Assembly: GCA_946902985.2 (NCBI GenBank)
Contig: OX336388.2
Span: 289,828,526 to 289,892,525, forward strand
Reading direction: 5' to 3'
Source: Meconema thalassinum
Taxonomy: Eukaryota > Arthropoda > Insecta > Orthoptera > Tettigoniidae
DNA length: 64,000 nucleotides
The position numbers and the translations under genes are program-made. Every line of letters starts with the position of its first letter. Positions within the stretch are counted from its first letter, which is position 1. Below, piece by piece: positions 51,511 to 62,896 of the stretch. The notes under the pieces are model-generated. The model made no database searches and was not told the origin of the DNA. It saw only the letters and a program-made list of their open reading frames with translations.

Positions 51511-54500
51511 CTACTGGTTGTAACCAAATGGGACGCTTGTCATCATATCCTGACACCACTGTCTCTTGTCGTCTAACAAAGCGAGTGTTTGTTTTCGCTG
51601 CTTCATTAAAAATAAATCATGATTTTTTGAGAGAATCCTAAACTGACTATGTGCCATGGCTGTGTGGGTCTGAAGGACATGTAAATAATCATCCACACAG
51701 AGACGTTTAACCACATGCTGGCTAATCCCTTTGGCTCGCATAGATTCGCATCGATCCACCTGTCGAAAACTATACATTTTCGGAGCGAGACCTACAAACT
51801 CAGTCATCATGGTGTCTGAACACTCATCTTTCATTAAACCAATTTCTTTTTTGTTCAGACGGGGGATATCGAACACGTTCTTCTCACTAAACGAGGACGT
51901 GTCAAACCATTTTGGGTTTTGTTTCATAACGACATACGGATCACAGTCATGGATATGGTAAATAAAACTATCCGTGTCTGTATATAACAAGGAAATGGTA
52001 CCAAATCGCTGTATTGCAAAACCATAATGGAATTTATACATGTGCAATTTTGAAAAATCTAAAATGACTTGGCCTAAATAGATAGGCTTATTCATGACCA
52101 CTTTAGTTTTGGCAAGTTCAATAGTCAGTAGATCATGATCAATAATGTTTAAAGATTTGAAATTTGGTTTTGCAATATATTTTTGAGCTCCCCATTGTCC
52201 ATGCCATGTGTTGACCAATTTAATGTCCCTATACTGCCGTACATTTTCCAAACTCTTGCCATAGATACAATTATTCATCAGTTTAAAAAAAATGATTTGA
52301 AATGGTTGAGTGGCACTTTGTCTGTGACTGGTATTTAAATCCATGTATGGTTTCAACCACGGTTTCTGACAAAAAGAAATACCTCTATGGATTTTTTTCA
52401 GGGTTAAGCCCTGGGATAAACATTCTACCAGCATGTCAATATGCAACACATAGTGATTTTTATCATACAAGGTACCCATCAATTTCTTATGATTGCCCTT
52501 ACTCTCGGGCGGCACCATTTTCTCTATGCAAAAGGGGAAATCACCATGTCGCTGTCTGAGATGGGGGGGATAAGCTAAGTCGACGTCAAGAACATACCCT
52601 ACGTCCTGTTGCATGCTAGCGCTGTGCACATTAAAATCTTTAATTTCATCCTCAGACAGCCAGACAAAGTTTCTGTACGGCAGTGGTCGACTCATAGCGT
52701 GACCGTATAAATTGTTTACGTCGAAATACATTAGATAGGATTCTGGTTCTTCGGGACAATAATCAGGCATGTAATGATTATTTGCCTTGGCATGTCGCCG
52801 ATTGAGCGATACGAATCCCCCACGAATCCCTTTTTCCATCATGAGTACCATATCGGGATCCGTCAGTAAATCAAGCTCAATGTGGGTAAATTTGAGGGCG
52901 GCGTCCCAACTTAACCCTGGACTGGTATAGTAGTGGGCGGGGTCAAGGCCATAAATCGTGTGACATAGCTGACGAAACGTTTCAAAAACGTCGGTCAACA
53001 ACAACACGTCTAATTTTAAGTAGTGCATAGCATACTGGCCCAAGGTTTCTATGCCAAACACTCGCCAAACATGCTGTGCGTGGGCATAGTCTTCTTCACT
53101 GATGGTGCTTTGTGTTAACTGAGAAAAGAATTTTTCTCTTGGCGGCAAAGTCGTTTCTTCAAGCACCTCGTAACTTTCCACATAATCGTATGGAAAATGG
53201 CCTTTACGAACACACAATTTAAATTGATTTGTATCCGTAAAGTGGGAATGGGTATGTTTCAACTCATCTTCGCTTAAGCCTTTCACAAGACTATCCAGCG
53301 AACTAGACATAAACTTGAATGAGTCGAGAAAGCGAATGCTCATGCTTCCTTTTCTCCATGAAAGTGAGGTAAAGCTCTCATGGTTCTTAGCCAAAATGCT
53401 GAATTTGCTCTTATCTACATGAGCAAATTGTTTTACAATGAAGTGAAGGTCATACCGGGAGAAATTGTGTAAGAAGACAGGGAGGAAGCGAGGTGTAGAG
53501 TACTTCAAATTGCATTCGTTATGGGCAGCACCTCTAAAATGCCCTGTCCTGTGGCAGTGGTCTCTTACTTTTTTTTCTCCGCCTAAGATTGGCTTTTCAC
53601 ATATGTGGCAGGTGGTGGCTTGATCATATTCTCTTTGCTGTACGTCATTCATCTGAATTGGTACAGGGTTGTTCAAAATAGTTTCTACTTTGCCTGCTAA
53701 AGCCGCCATTTGATCAACAAACCACCGCGCACAATCCTGACCTTTATGACTTACATACTCACATTGTGAATTATCATAGTGACAGACAACATAATAGGCT
53801 ACAGCAAAAGGCTCATGTTTCTGCACTGGATAGGTTGAGCTTGTATGGGGGCTTGGTTCACATCCCTGAATGGGAACAGTAAGGGCCTCAAAATCAGCGT
53901 AAACAGTAAATGGTACCATTTCTTGTTTATTAGTGGCCTTAAATTTTAAGACTGCGTCATTCCCTTCGGGCAAGACTAGCTTTACTGCCGTCTGCCCTTC
54001 ACAGTCTTCTGTATGTCGTTTCAAAAGTTCATCAGTTGTAAAATATTGAAGGCAGCGCTCACAAAAAATATGTTTCTTACCATCATGATTAGACACTTGG
54101 CTGCTTACTAGTTTTCCTAAATTCTTTATCCAACAATAATGGCTTTTATCCCCATCAGACAGGAAAAGCAGGTGAATGTGATGTTGCTTTACCTGTTTGG
54201 TGGCATACAAGGGGCCCACAATATTGGATCCTTCGATGCCATACACCATGAAGGAGAAATTTGGATTATCTTTCTCAAATAAACGAATTTTATCTAGAGG
54301 CATGGGAAATGAAACACGCTCGAGATTGAGAGTTTGTTTCATGTGGTTAAACACATCTTTGTACTTCCCTGGCAAATCACAATTACTGCCCTGACAGGGT
54401 TGCAGGCAGCTCACTATACTCCATAAAAAGCAGTAATCATCTTTGTTGCGTATGTTGATCACTGCCTTTCTGGATGCGATAAAGCTCGGTGTGGCAATAT

Positions 54501-54945
54501 AGCTACTTCCTGCATTCAATGGATTGTATTTACAAATATTGATTTGCAAATAGGCAATGCTATTGAGGGCCAAGCCACTGGGACCCTGTTGCAACTTATC
54601 AAATTTAGTGATAAGCGCTTGAATAGCTTTCTCCTGATACCACGTTTCCAAATTATCGGCTATCAGTACTTTCTCCATTTTTGTACAAAGGTTGAAGGTG
54701 TGTTTCTCTTCAACATTATTTTTTATCAACGTAAATTCACATAGTAGTTCGAAGTTTATTTTTAAAGCCTGATGCAATCTTAAGCCTTGTTCACATTCAC
54801 TCAAAAAAATGGGAAAACATAATTCCACAAAATCTTTAGGCGACAGACAGTGATTCGCATTGAAAATTCGGCCTGAGCATACTCGCGTTTTGAAACATTT
54901 GGCCAAAAGCTGCCACACTAACACTTCACTCTCTGATATAGACAT
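51511..54945 (-). CDS. Protein-primed family B DNA polymerase (1144 aa)
   Basis: Start taken at ATG 54,945 (MSISESEVLVWQLL); the frame extends 27 codons upstream without family character. The N-terminal part has AVINIRNKDDYCFLWSIVSC (typical Polinton region) and a CERC...H...C zinc finger near residue 305. Exonuclease motifs: YADFEAL (about 350), HNFSRYDLHF (about 495), YAMHYLKLDVLLLTDVF (about 645). An HNH/endonuclease-VII-like zinc insert lies near 447-476: CHICEKP and DHCHRTGHFRGAAHNECNL. Polymerase motifs: YFDVNNLYGHAMS (A, about 745), KLMNNCIYGKSLEN (B, about 892), LLYTDTDSF (C, about 988). SPGLSWDAALKFT (about 675) is the Polinton signature. All catalytic residues are present. It copies the linear element using a protein primer at the termini. 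Confidence 0.95.
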   Translation of the reverse strand: MSISESEVLVWQLLAKCFKTRVCSGRIFNANHCLSPKDFVELCFPIFLSECEQGLRLHQALKINFELLCEFTLIKNNVEEKHTFNLCTKMEKVLIADNLETWYQEKAIQALITKFDKLQQGPSGLALNSIAYLQINICKYNPLNAGSSYIATPSFIASRKAVINIRNKDDYCFLWSIVSCLQPCQGSNCDLPGKYKDVFNHMKQTLNLERVSFPMPLDKIRLFEKDNPNFSFMVYGIEGSNIVGPLYATKQVKQHHIHLLFLSDGDKSHYCWIKNLGKLVSSQVSNHDGKKHIFCERCLQYFTTDELLKRHTEDCEGQTAVKLVLPEGNDAVLKFKATNKQEMVPFTVYADFEALTVPIQGCEPSPHTSSTYPVQKHEPFAVAYYVVCHYDNSQCEYVSHKGQDCARWFVDQMAALAGKVETILNNPVPIQMNDVQQREYDQATTCHICEKPILGGEKKVRDHCHRTGHFRGAAHNECNLKYSTPRFLPVFLHNFSRYDLHFIVKQFAHVDKSKFSILAKNHESFTSLSWRKGSMSIRFLDSFKFMSSSLDSLVKGLSEDELKHTHSHFTDTNQFKLCVRKGHFPYDYVESYEVLEETTLPPREKFFSQLTQSTISEEDYAHAQHVWRVFGIETLGQYAMHYLKLDVLLLTDVFETFRQLCHTIYGLDPAHYYTSPGLSWDAALKFTHIELDLLTDPDMVLMMEKGIRGGFVSLNRRHAKANNHYMPDYCPEEPESYLMYFDVNNLYGHAMSRPLPYRNFVWLSEDEIKDFNVHSASMQQDVGYVLDVDLAYPPHLRQRHGDFPFCIEKMVPPESKGNHKKLMGTLYDKNHYVLHIDMLVECLSQGLTLKKIHRGISFCQKPWLKPYMDLNTSHRQSATQPFQIIFFKLMNNCIYGKSLENVRQYRDIKLVNTWHGQWGAQKYIAKPNFKSLNIIDHDLLTIELAKTKVVMNKPIYLGQVILDFSKLHMYKFHYGFAIQRFGTISLLYTDTDSFIYHIHDCDPYVVMKQNPKWFDTSSFSEKNVFDIPRLNKKEIGLMKDECSDTMMTEFVGLAPKMYSFRQVDRCESMRAKGISQHVVKRLCVDDYLHVLQTHTAMAHSQFRILSKNHDLFLMKQRKQTLALLDDKRQWCQDMMTSVPFGYNQ

Positions 54946-56153
54946 GATTATAAAATGGACTAATAAACGTGCAACCCTTACCTTAAAATAGGTTAATCCA
55001 AAATCTGCAATTCCAAACGGCCACACTTATTGATTTTTACTGACTGGCACACAATCTCGTTCACAGGTACACAATGGTTGTAGCAATTTGGGCCCCCAGC
55101 AGGAAATGATCACCAACAAGGTTGATATAGTTTTAATATCAACGACAAGGTTTATCTTGTTTTTTGTTTCCAATGATTTATCTGAAAAACAAACCAATAC
55201 AATCCGTTATTAGTCATGGTTATATACATTAAACATGTGCATTCATTCATTCATTCATTCATTCATCCATTCATTCATTCATTCATTCATAAGACTTGCT
55301 AAAAACAAAAGGTTTCCAGTGTGCACACATAAATAAGACACTCTCTCGAAAATAACAAAGTCATTTACAAAGAAAAGAATTAATCTATATTCATTGCTCA
55401 CCTCTTTTTTTTTTAATATCGAAAGCGTCAAGGTAGTTAAAACCTATTCACTCCATATATATCTTCATTCTGAAACAATAATAAATACACGCCATAAGTT
55501 TATAAATTTCCGTGAAATAAATGGCATACATTTAACAACAACAACAATAAAAGTAATGGAACAACATGTACTCACCATATAATGAACTATAATGCTTTCA
55601 GCATATGTGGTCTTTGCCGCCAATGTCACTGTCTGTGTCACTGTCTCTCTGTCTGCTTTCCCAGACTTAATGACGTTTCTTTTTTAAATCTGCAACAAAC
55701 GAAATCCCCCAAAAATACCATCAGTCACTAACTTACTTTTCATGCATACACAAAATAACAATAAAACCAATCATGTCAAAATTAACAATAATGAACCTAC
55801 CTTAGTACAAGTATGGCCGCAGTTCACGTAATATTTCACAAAGAGCATAAGGCACTTGCATCCGTCACCTTCAAAGATGAACACGAGAATGATGAGTCTC
55901 TCTTACCATCAGAACATATATGTCTCCTCAACAAGATGCAAAGTTAACACTTTACTTTTTTTTGTTCCTACGAGTAGGATGTCATGGAGCGCACAAGTCA
56001 GAGCGATTCTCACAAGCTTTGCAAACTCTGCATGAGTGTGCGTGGGAATGCAATGATCAGCTTTTCGACAGAGCTGTATGTCCTTCATCGCGATATCGGG
56101 TAACACGTCTGGGTCAGATAGCAGCCACCTGCATGTGAACAACAGGCTGTTAT
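54946..56153. other. Non-coding region between polymerase and right terminus
   Basis: It contains an ATTC tetranucleotide run (about 55,241-55,290) and AT-rich DNA that should hold the polymerase promoter. A minus-strand frame of 107 codons (56,232-55,909) begins inside the terminal repeat. It has no recognised family, so I do not call it a gene. Confidence 0.45.
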
Positions 56154-57631
56154 CTCTCTCTGCTGCGAGGCACGTACGATGATAAGACCTGTGTCTGTCT
56201 GGATCGCCGTGGGTCAGCCTCAATGCTTTCAATTCTCATTGCATTAAGCAAGTTCTCTCTCTGCGTGTGAGTCCTGACCAGTCAAGACAAATACTAATAA
56301 TAATGCATAAGTGTTTTACCAACATTAAAGCGCATAACACAATGTGACTTCAAATCTGGTTTCTTACTTTTTTCCCGTTTTCCTCAACGATCTCGAAAAA
56401 AAATATGACGGAAACCATGATATCAGGTTGTCCATACCTACATTCCCGTAAACTGAACAACGACACAAATACATCGACATGGCCATCATAAAAATCGCCT
56501 CATTCGTTTTCCAAATAACGCGAAAATGAACAAAAAAAACACCTTTTCCATAAGAAAACCATGTTTCCAGCTTTTTACCTTTTTCATGTCTATATCCACG
56601 TAAAGAGAATAAAGAGACGAAATAAATACTATCACACACGTCATTCTCACGTTTTCGGTTTTCCAAAAATCGACAAAAATGTGAAAAACGCATTTTTTTG
56701 ACCCAAAACCCTAACTTCACCTTTTCGACACCTACATTCCCGTAAAGAGCACAACGAGACGAAAAAAACGAATCCAAGCACGCCCTCCTAGCATGGCCCG
56801 TTTTCCAAAAATCGGCAAAAATGTGAAAAACGCATTTTTAGACCCAAAACCCTAAGTTCACCTTTTCGACACCTACATTCCCGTAAAGAGCACGACGAAA
56901 CGAAATAAACAAATCCAAGCACGCCCTCCTAGCATAACCTGTTTTCCAAAAATCGGCAAAAATGTGAAAAACGCATTTTTTGACCCAAAACCCTAACTTC
57001 ACCTTTTCGACACCTACATTCCCGTAAAGAGCACAACGAGACGAAAAAAACGAATCCAAGCACGCCCTCCTAGCATGGCCTGTTTTCCAAAAATCAGAAA
57101 AAATGTGAAAAACGCATTTTTAGACCCAAAACCCTAACTTCACCTTTTCGACACCTACATTCCCGTAAAGAGCACAACGAGACGAAAAAAACGAATCCAA
57201 GCACGCCCTCCTAGCATGAATCTTCCATTCCAAGGTCGCGGGGGCTCACAACTTCCTAAGTAGTGCAGCTCACCAAACCCCCCCCCTTACCACGTTTTTA
57301 TTTTTCGTGTGGATATACCCCGTCCATAGAAAAGGAGAGTTCACCACGAGTCCTACGACACCTCATAGGTTTAAATCCGATTATTGGTTAGCGAGATAGT
57401 AAAAAGCCCATGACCTATTAGTTTTTTGGGGTTTATTTCAATACATATTAAAAAAACACTCATTAATAAATCATCATTTAAAAAGCCCGCCCTCTTACAA
57501 AACTCCTCAAGTGCGCATGCGTACAAAAAAACATTCATCGCCATAATGTCAAAAAACACACGTTTACCCCAAATGGCCTTTCCTAATTCCATCCATTTTA
57601 AAAAATAACCTCACCATCACCTAGAGCGGAA
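56154..57631 (-). repeat. Polinton right inverted terminal repeat (1478 bp)
   Basis: Reverse complement of 38,242-39,582 with few single-base differences and one extra 141-bp unit, which accounts for the length difference of 137 bp together with small indels. Confidence 0.95.
56658..57218 (-). repeat. 141-bp tandem repeat in the right terminus, 4 units
   Basis: Unit boundaries (CATGCTAGGAGGG read on the minus strand) fall at 57,218, 57,077, about 56,936 and 56,795. The third unit from outside has extra changes (CATAG, AAATAAAC). The left terminus has three units. Confidence 0.9.
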
Positions 57632-59369
57632 AAAATACCATCTAAACGACCCCTCACTCGACCCTACTCCTCCCCCACCACCTAACCCTTTCCCAACATA
57701 GGCATACATATTCAAGCACGAGCACGACTTGAGAAAACCAACACTACCCCACTACTCGCGAATGACCTTTTAGTTTTGGTCTTTTAATCAAATAAAGAGC
57801 CTATAGGAAAGTAGGGGGCGTCACTAGCAGTGCTAGGACACCCTGTATGTTCTAATCCCATGTTTGGTTAGCGAGATATCAGCTTCGGGGCAAATACGAG
57901 GAGGGTTCAATAAGTTAGTAGACAGCTCTGTCATCATCCCACTACTGTATTCAGTTCGTTGTCTGGTGTTGTTGTTGTGTGATTCATTTTAAATATAAGG
58001 AGCAGAGTATTGTGGATGTATTGTAGGCAAAGCTGAATTCCCAGTCCCCGAGAACGTAAGTAAAGGTAGGTGTGCCCCGTGTAGTTTGTTGTTGATCCAC
58101 AATATTCTTGTAACTGCTGTATGTAAATCCCTAAAGACCATGTTTGGAGCGATTTCTAATGTAGTAATTGGCCGGTGCTGTTAGAAATAGGCGATCCAGC
58201 TGGGGCAATGGATATTCCAACAGGCTACTTTCCGGATTTACGGGTACAGTGCCTTATTAATTTGAGATCATTGGGGAAATATTTCGAGGCCTATTGTTTT
58301 GGCCCCTTCACTAGCCGATATAGATCAAAAATGTCAAACAAAACAGATGGTCGTAAAGCTTAACACTAAGAAACATTCTTATCAATAAGCCTATTATGGT
58401 GCACCATAAGGTAAGTTACCCTCAAGATACATTGCATATAAAGAAAGAAGGAAATAGTTGAAATTTGGCATTTAAGCACAATATGATTAAACTCTAAAAT
58501 GTCACTTTGTCTTGTAGATCACTGTATTGGACATTCTTCAATTGGGCAATAGTTATGTGGTACAATTCTTCAGAAAATACGCGGTGACAATAATAAATTT
58601 GAAGAAAAACACACGCTCCATTGTGGTTTGTAGACGTTAACTGAGAGATACAGTAATTTGTATTGGTTCTGGTCTGTATCAGTATTTGAGATGCTAATAG
58701 AATCCATTAGTGATAATGGAAATGTATTGAAAAATTATAATACTTCACCAGAGATGTTGAGCTCTGAAAACGATGAAATAACATCTTACAAAGAATGCTC
58801 TGGAAGACGTAATATTAAGTGAAGCACTTCAAACTTATGCAACAAAGTGATCATTTATTAAAATAAAGGTGTTGATTAGGCGGAACTTTTGCCACAATTA
58901 TTACTAATTAGTTCATTAATACGGAACCAGCATGGACCTTTCAAATACTGAAGTACATGAAGTACATAAACATATATACAAATATTCCAGTTATATATGT
59001 AGCATACAGCAATATGATCAGTCTAATAACATGCTTTATTACTACCACGACCGCGGCACCAAAATACGTGAGATTTTATAAATACTTGACAAACATATAA
59101 CACAAGTTTTCACGATTTTACTACTAGGTGGCAGCATTTCCCGATCAAAATCCATAGCTAAAGGAAATTAAACAGTTTACTTTACAGAGCTGGTGAGATA
59201 AATTCGTCTCTTGCACTGGGGCATATCTGAATAAAAATTATATTTCAAGTATTGCGGAATTAGCAAAGTTTCCCCTACTGTAAGCGAAATTAAAAAGAGA
59301 AACATGAATCGGCCTCAACTCCCGAGGAATGATGATTGAGAGACATGGAAGGTGCCATGAAAGACAGAC
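57632..59369. other. No gene; right flank with a terminus-like repeat
   Basis: At 57,832-57,889 the sequence CACTAGCAGTGCTAGGACAC, GTTCTAATCCCATG and TTGGTTAGCGAGATA aligns with a stretch inside the right terminus (57,340-57,397), same orientation. The rest (57,900-59,369) shows nothing recognisable. Confidence 0.5.
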
Positions 59370-59895
59370 AGATGGTTGGTTGGTTCTTAAGTTTAGGGGC
59401 TGCGACAACGCGGTCATGTAGGCCCGTGTACTTTGGGTGTGTGTAGAATCTGTCGGATAACCGGTGTTAATTGTGATGACTGAATTATAGTGTGTATCTG
59501 TATTTTAATTTAAGTACAGGCTGCAACTTAGAATTTTTCAAATAGTTCCTACTTTTGTTGCCAAGCACCACCGTCAACGACTACTAGGCCAAGTTCAGAA
59601 CTTAGCTACTAGACGCCACCGCAGTCGGCTCTTGGCAACGAACGTAGAAACCTAAGAGCTTTGTTTACATTCTTAACCTATCCAATTTAGCTTCACACAG
59701 GTGTAATTAGTGGAAGGTTCTTTAACATGCCATAACTCTATGACATGGGACCGCCGGCTTTACTTCCCCTCCGAAGGAAGGCACACTGAGGGATTTTTAA
59801 CGCTCTTAAAAAATCCGACGGCTTCGGCCGGGTTTGAACCCGCTATCTTGGGCATAGAAGCTCAGCATGCTACCGACTACGCCACCGAAGCCGCA
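59370..59895 (-). repeat. tRNA-derived SINE, long copy
   Basis: The minus-strand head at 59,895-59,820 has GGTGGCGTAGTCGGTAGCAT (A-box) and GCGGGTTCAAACCCGGCC (B-box). The body includes CGTCGGATTTTTTAAGAGCG, TTCGGAGGGGAAGTAAAGCC and a CACCGGTTATCCGACAGA block shared with 34,676-35,070. It ends near a GGTTGGTTGGTT tract (59,374-59,385). Confidence 0.75.
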
Positions 59896-60739
59896 AAGGC
59901 AGACAGAAAAGAGAGAAATAAGACAGAATCAATGGGTAGATGGAAACGATAAAGAGAACATTCCCAGCCCGAGAATACTATTGGGTTGGCAACTCCCGAG
60001 CCCACTCATCGAGTTACTAAAAGTAACTTACTGTGCCTACCTGAGTTCAGTATTGAGCAGGAGGCGATAAGTTAGGAACCATCCCTGCATTTCCTTTGCT
60101 CAGCTGTTCTCACGAGGCGGAGAAGCCCTGTTCCTGTATTCAACACGGAATGAAATGCCGGCCCCTCACTGAACGGTAGCAGTTACTCCAGGAAAAGGCC
60201 TTCTCTACCAAGCGTCCACATCGTGACGTAGTGGCTGTGGCAACAGTTGGTAGCACAGCTGACTGTGTGTTTTGGTTATGTCGTAGCTTTGTTGATGACT
60301 AGTAAGTCCATAGTATAGATAGATATCATTACAGTATGGACACTTAAGCAAAACCGGAAGAACGGATTTTCAAAATAACAATTGATAAGGGGCAGCACCA
60401 ATTCACCTGTTAGCTGTTTGGTAGCACCACTTATGGACAAACACATGATAAACGGTTGGTTGTATATTTTATGTAATTTATTTAACTCAATTTCAACACA
60501 TTAGCTCTCTTTATAATCAGATACCGTATTTTAAGAAAATAAATAACAAGAAAATAGAAAGTATTAATATTATTGAATGTTAATTCTAAGAAGTGTGTAA
60601 TTCAATGTTTACCACCACATTCCTTCAGTCCTGTGGTGTCGCATTGTGATTGCATCGTGACGATGAAAGGTTATGATTTGTTTTAAATGATTAAAATAAC
60701 ACGATATATTGGAAAGTGTGGGGGAAATGTGGTTTTTGT
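59896..60739. other. No gene recognised
   Basis: Non-coding stretch between a SINE and the long palindrome. Confidence 0.45.
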
Positions 60740-61495
60740 TTTGTGAATTAATGGATAGGTGTTTGAGGGACTGATAATTCATGGGTATTAAAACCAGAAT
60801 TATTCGGTGAAACGTGTGATATTTGTATTTACCGCTCCAATGTACGAGGAAACCGGAATGCTGTTATGTCCGGTGTGATAAGAACTGCGCAAAAAATTAC
60901 CGCACAGATGTTGGTTTCCCACATTTCTGCTGTGGGTTAAATTGCAAAATTATATTTCTGAGTTGTTTTTAATAATTACAAGCAATGTTTTCTTCAGACA
61001 AAATCGACAGGCCGCACTCAATGAATATGGGTAGACTGCTCTCTCGCGGATACATGGTGAACTGTCTCCGTCATGCGTCCGTGCGTGCGTGCGTGCGTGC
61101 GGTGCTTCCGGTGACGGTCGTTTCAATCGGCCGGTTCCGGAAGCACCGCACGCACGCATGGCGGCGACAGTTCACCATGTATCCGCGAGAGAGCAGTCTT
61201 CCCATATTCATTGTTGTGTGCGGCCTGTCGATTTTGTCTGAAGAAAACATTGCTTGTAATTATTAAAATCAAATCAGAAATATAATTTTGCAATTTAACC
61301 CATAGCAGAAATGTGGGAAACCAACATCTGTGTGGTAATTTTTTGCGCAGTTCTTATCACACCGGACATAACAGCATTCCGGTTTCCTCGTGCATTGGAG
61401 CGGTAAATACAAATATCACACGTTTCACCGAATAATTCTGGTTTTAATACCCATGAGATGTTAGTCCCTCAAGCACCTATCCATTAATTCACAAA
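60740..61495. mobile_element. Foldback element: 756-bp near-perfect palindrome
   Basis: Arms of about 365 bp (60,740 to about 61,110 and about 61,130 to 61,495) are inverted copies with few mismatches around a spacer of about 20 bp near 61,117. Outer edge TTTGTGAATTAATGGATAGG. The inner arm carries a GTGC/GCGT run (61,080-61,102) that is shorter on the right. No coding content beyond two mirrored chance frames, and no clear target duplication. Confidence 0.85.
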
Positions 61496-62478
61496 TTCCT
61501 AATTCCTAATCCAGATATAATGACTGGATGAAGGCCTGTAATCAGGAGGATTTACTGGCATACGTGGTAAATCTACACGTCAATATATAGGGTACCGTAT
61601 GTAGTCTTTATTTCTCAACGGAAGTGTCTTAAACCACAAGGAGGGCAGTGCTAGGCTGAGATTAGGTAATCATGCCCAACAAACATTGAATATCCACCCT
61701 AGAGAAGCTATTGTCTCCTTTAAAGTGACCGTTTTCTAACCCCACTTAGCCTAGGAGGCAAATGGTTTCCTGACTGAAGTTAGTTGATGTGTTTTATTAA
61801 ATGTAATTTGTTAAGCTGCAGCCCTTTACAGTGAATTAAGTGATTTAATTACAAGCTACAATGCAAATCAGATTTAACATTTGCTCCCTCACCTATGGGA
61901 CTTTGTGCTAGAGTTCTGGAGAAGGTTGGATTGTCGTGTACCCAAAGCTACAATCCCATGATTGTTGAAAATGACTGAAGGTACTCCAGTCCCTCAGAAT
62001 TGTAAATAGTGTTGCTCTCAGAGACAAACTATTGAGGTTAGCAAACCCCTCACTACGCTCTGCATGGCATTATGGCTGTGTGACTTAAAAACCAGGGCTG
62101 TTAACCTTGATGTTCCTACCTCATAGACATATCACAATGCCCTTAATTTAATTTAATTCTGTGAGACCACTAAAAGTTTGCCCACCCATGTAAATGATAA
62201 GCCCACCCAATTTCTTCTCAAGTGATACCTCCCTCTCATACCACACACACGCCCAAATACACGGGGATATATGACCACGATGTCTCAGCCCTTAAAATAA
62301 GCAACAACAACTGTATCTTCGATACACACTAATCAAATTCCTGGATACTTCTATGCTTTCAGCAACGATCCTAGGGATGATTTTTCTTCACTATGTCACA
62401 TGCTGAACATGGTGCCACTAAAGCAATACCATATAGGTCTATGTTATTTGAAAATGAATACATAATAATCATACAAGA
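61496..62478. other. No gene recognised
   Basis: Non-coding. No repeat family recognised apart from AT-rich tracts. Confidence 0.4.
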
Positions 62479-62539
62479 GTGGAGCCTTGCATAAGTGAGG
62501 AGATGTTATACCAAACTCTGGGTGTCAACAAGCCTTACA

Positions 62540-62885
62540 CTTATATCACTCGGGAATTGAGAAATTGGGTGGGCATATTGTGTGATAACCTGTGTTACTG
62601 TGGTGGCTGTACTAGTGTGTGTATTTGTAAATTGGGGATAGGATTGGGAAGGAGATGGCTGTGGCCTTAAGTTAACAACCATCCCAGCATTTGCCTTAAG
62701 TAGGGAAACCACGGAAAACCACTTCCAGGATGGCCGAGTTGGCAATCGAACCCTCCTCTTCTCAGTTTTGCCTCACGAGGCTGACTGTACCCCATTCCAG
62801 CCCTCAGACCAGAGCCGGGAGTCAAACCCAGACCTACGGGGTGACAGCCAAGAAAGCTATCCGCTACACCACGAGGTGTAATGTA
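62540..62885 (-). repeat. tRNA-derived SINE with simple-repeat neighbour
   Basis: On the minus strand the head at 62,880-62,800 (GTGGTGTAGCGGATAGC A-box, GGTCTGGGTTTGACTCCCGG B-box) leads into a body with GGTTTTCCGTGGTTTCC and GGATGGTTGTTAACTTAAGG. At the right edge TGTAA is repeated four times (62,877-62,896). Confidence 0.7.
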
Positions 62886-62896
62886 ATGTAATGTAT

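Larger units (their letters stand above)
38242..57631. mobile_element. Polinton/Maverick (adintovirus-like) element, about 19.4 kb
   Basis: Long inverted terminal repeats enclose the Polinton gene set in three transcription blocks. All hallmark genes are visible: protein-primed DNA polymerase B, retrovirus-type integrase with chromodomain, packaging ATPase, adenain-type protease, and major and minor jelly-roll capsid proteins. In addition there are a BIR-domain gene, a phospholipase A2-type gene and a fibre-like gene. Length is in the usual 15-20 kb range. Most frames are intact and the two termini are nearly identical, so insertion or terminal gene conversion was recent. No 6-bp target duplication could be found at the last matching base. 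Confidence 0.95.

Noticed and set aside
55241..55292. ATTC tetranucleotide run as a functional terminus repeat
   Set aside because: Ordinary microsatellite, not mirrored at the other end.
55909..56232. 107-codon minus-strand frame near the right terminus
   Set aside because: It starts inside the terminal repeat, its partner in the left terminus is not open over the same length, and no motif is seen.
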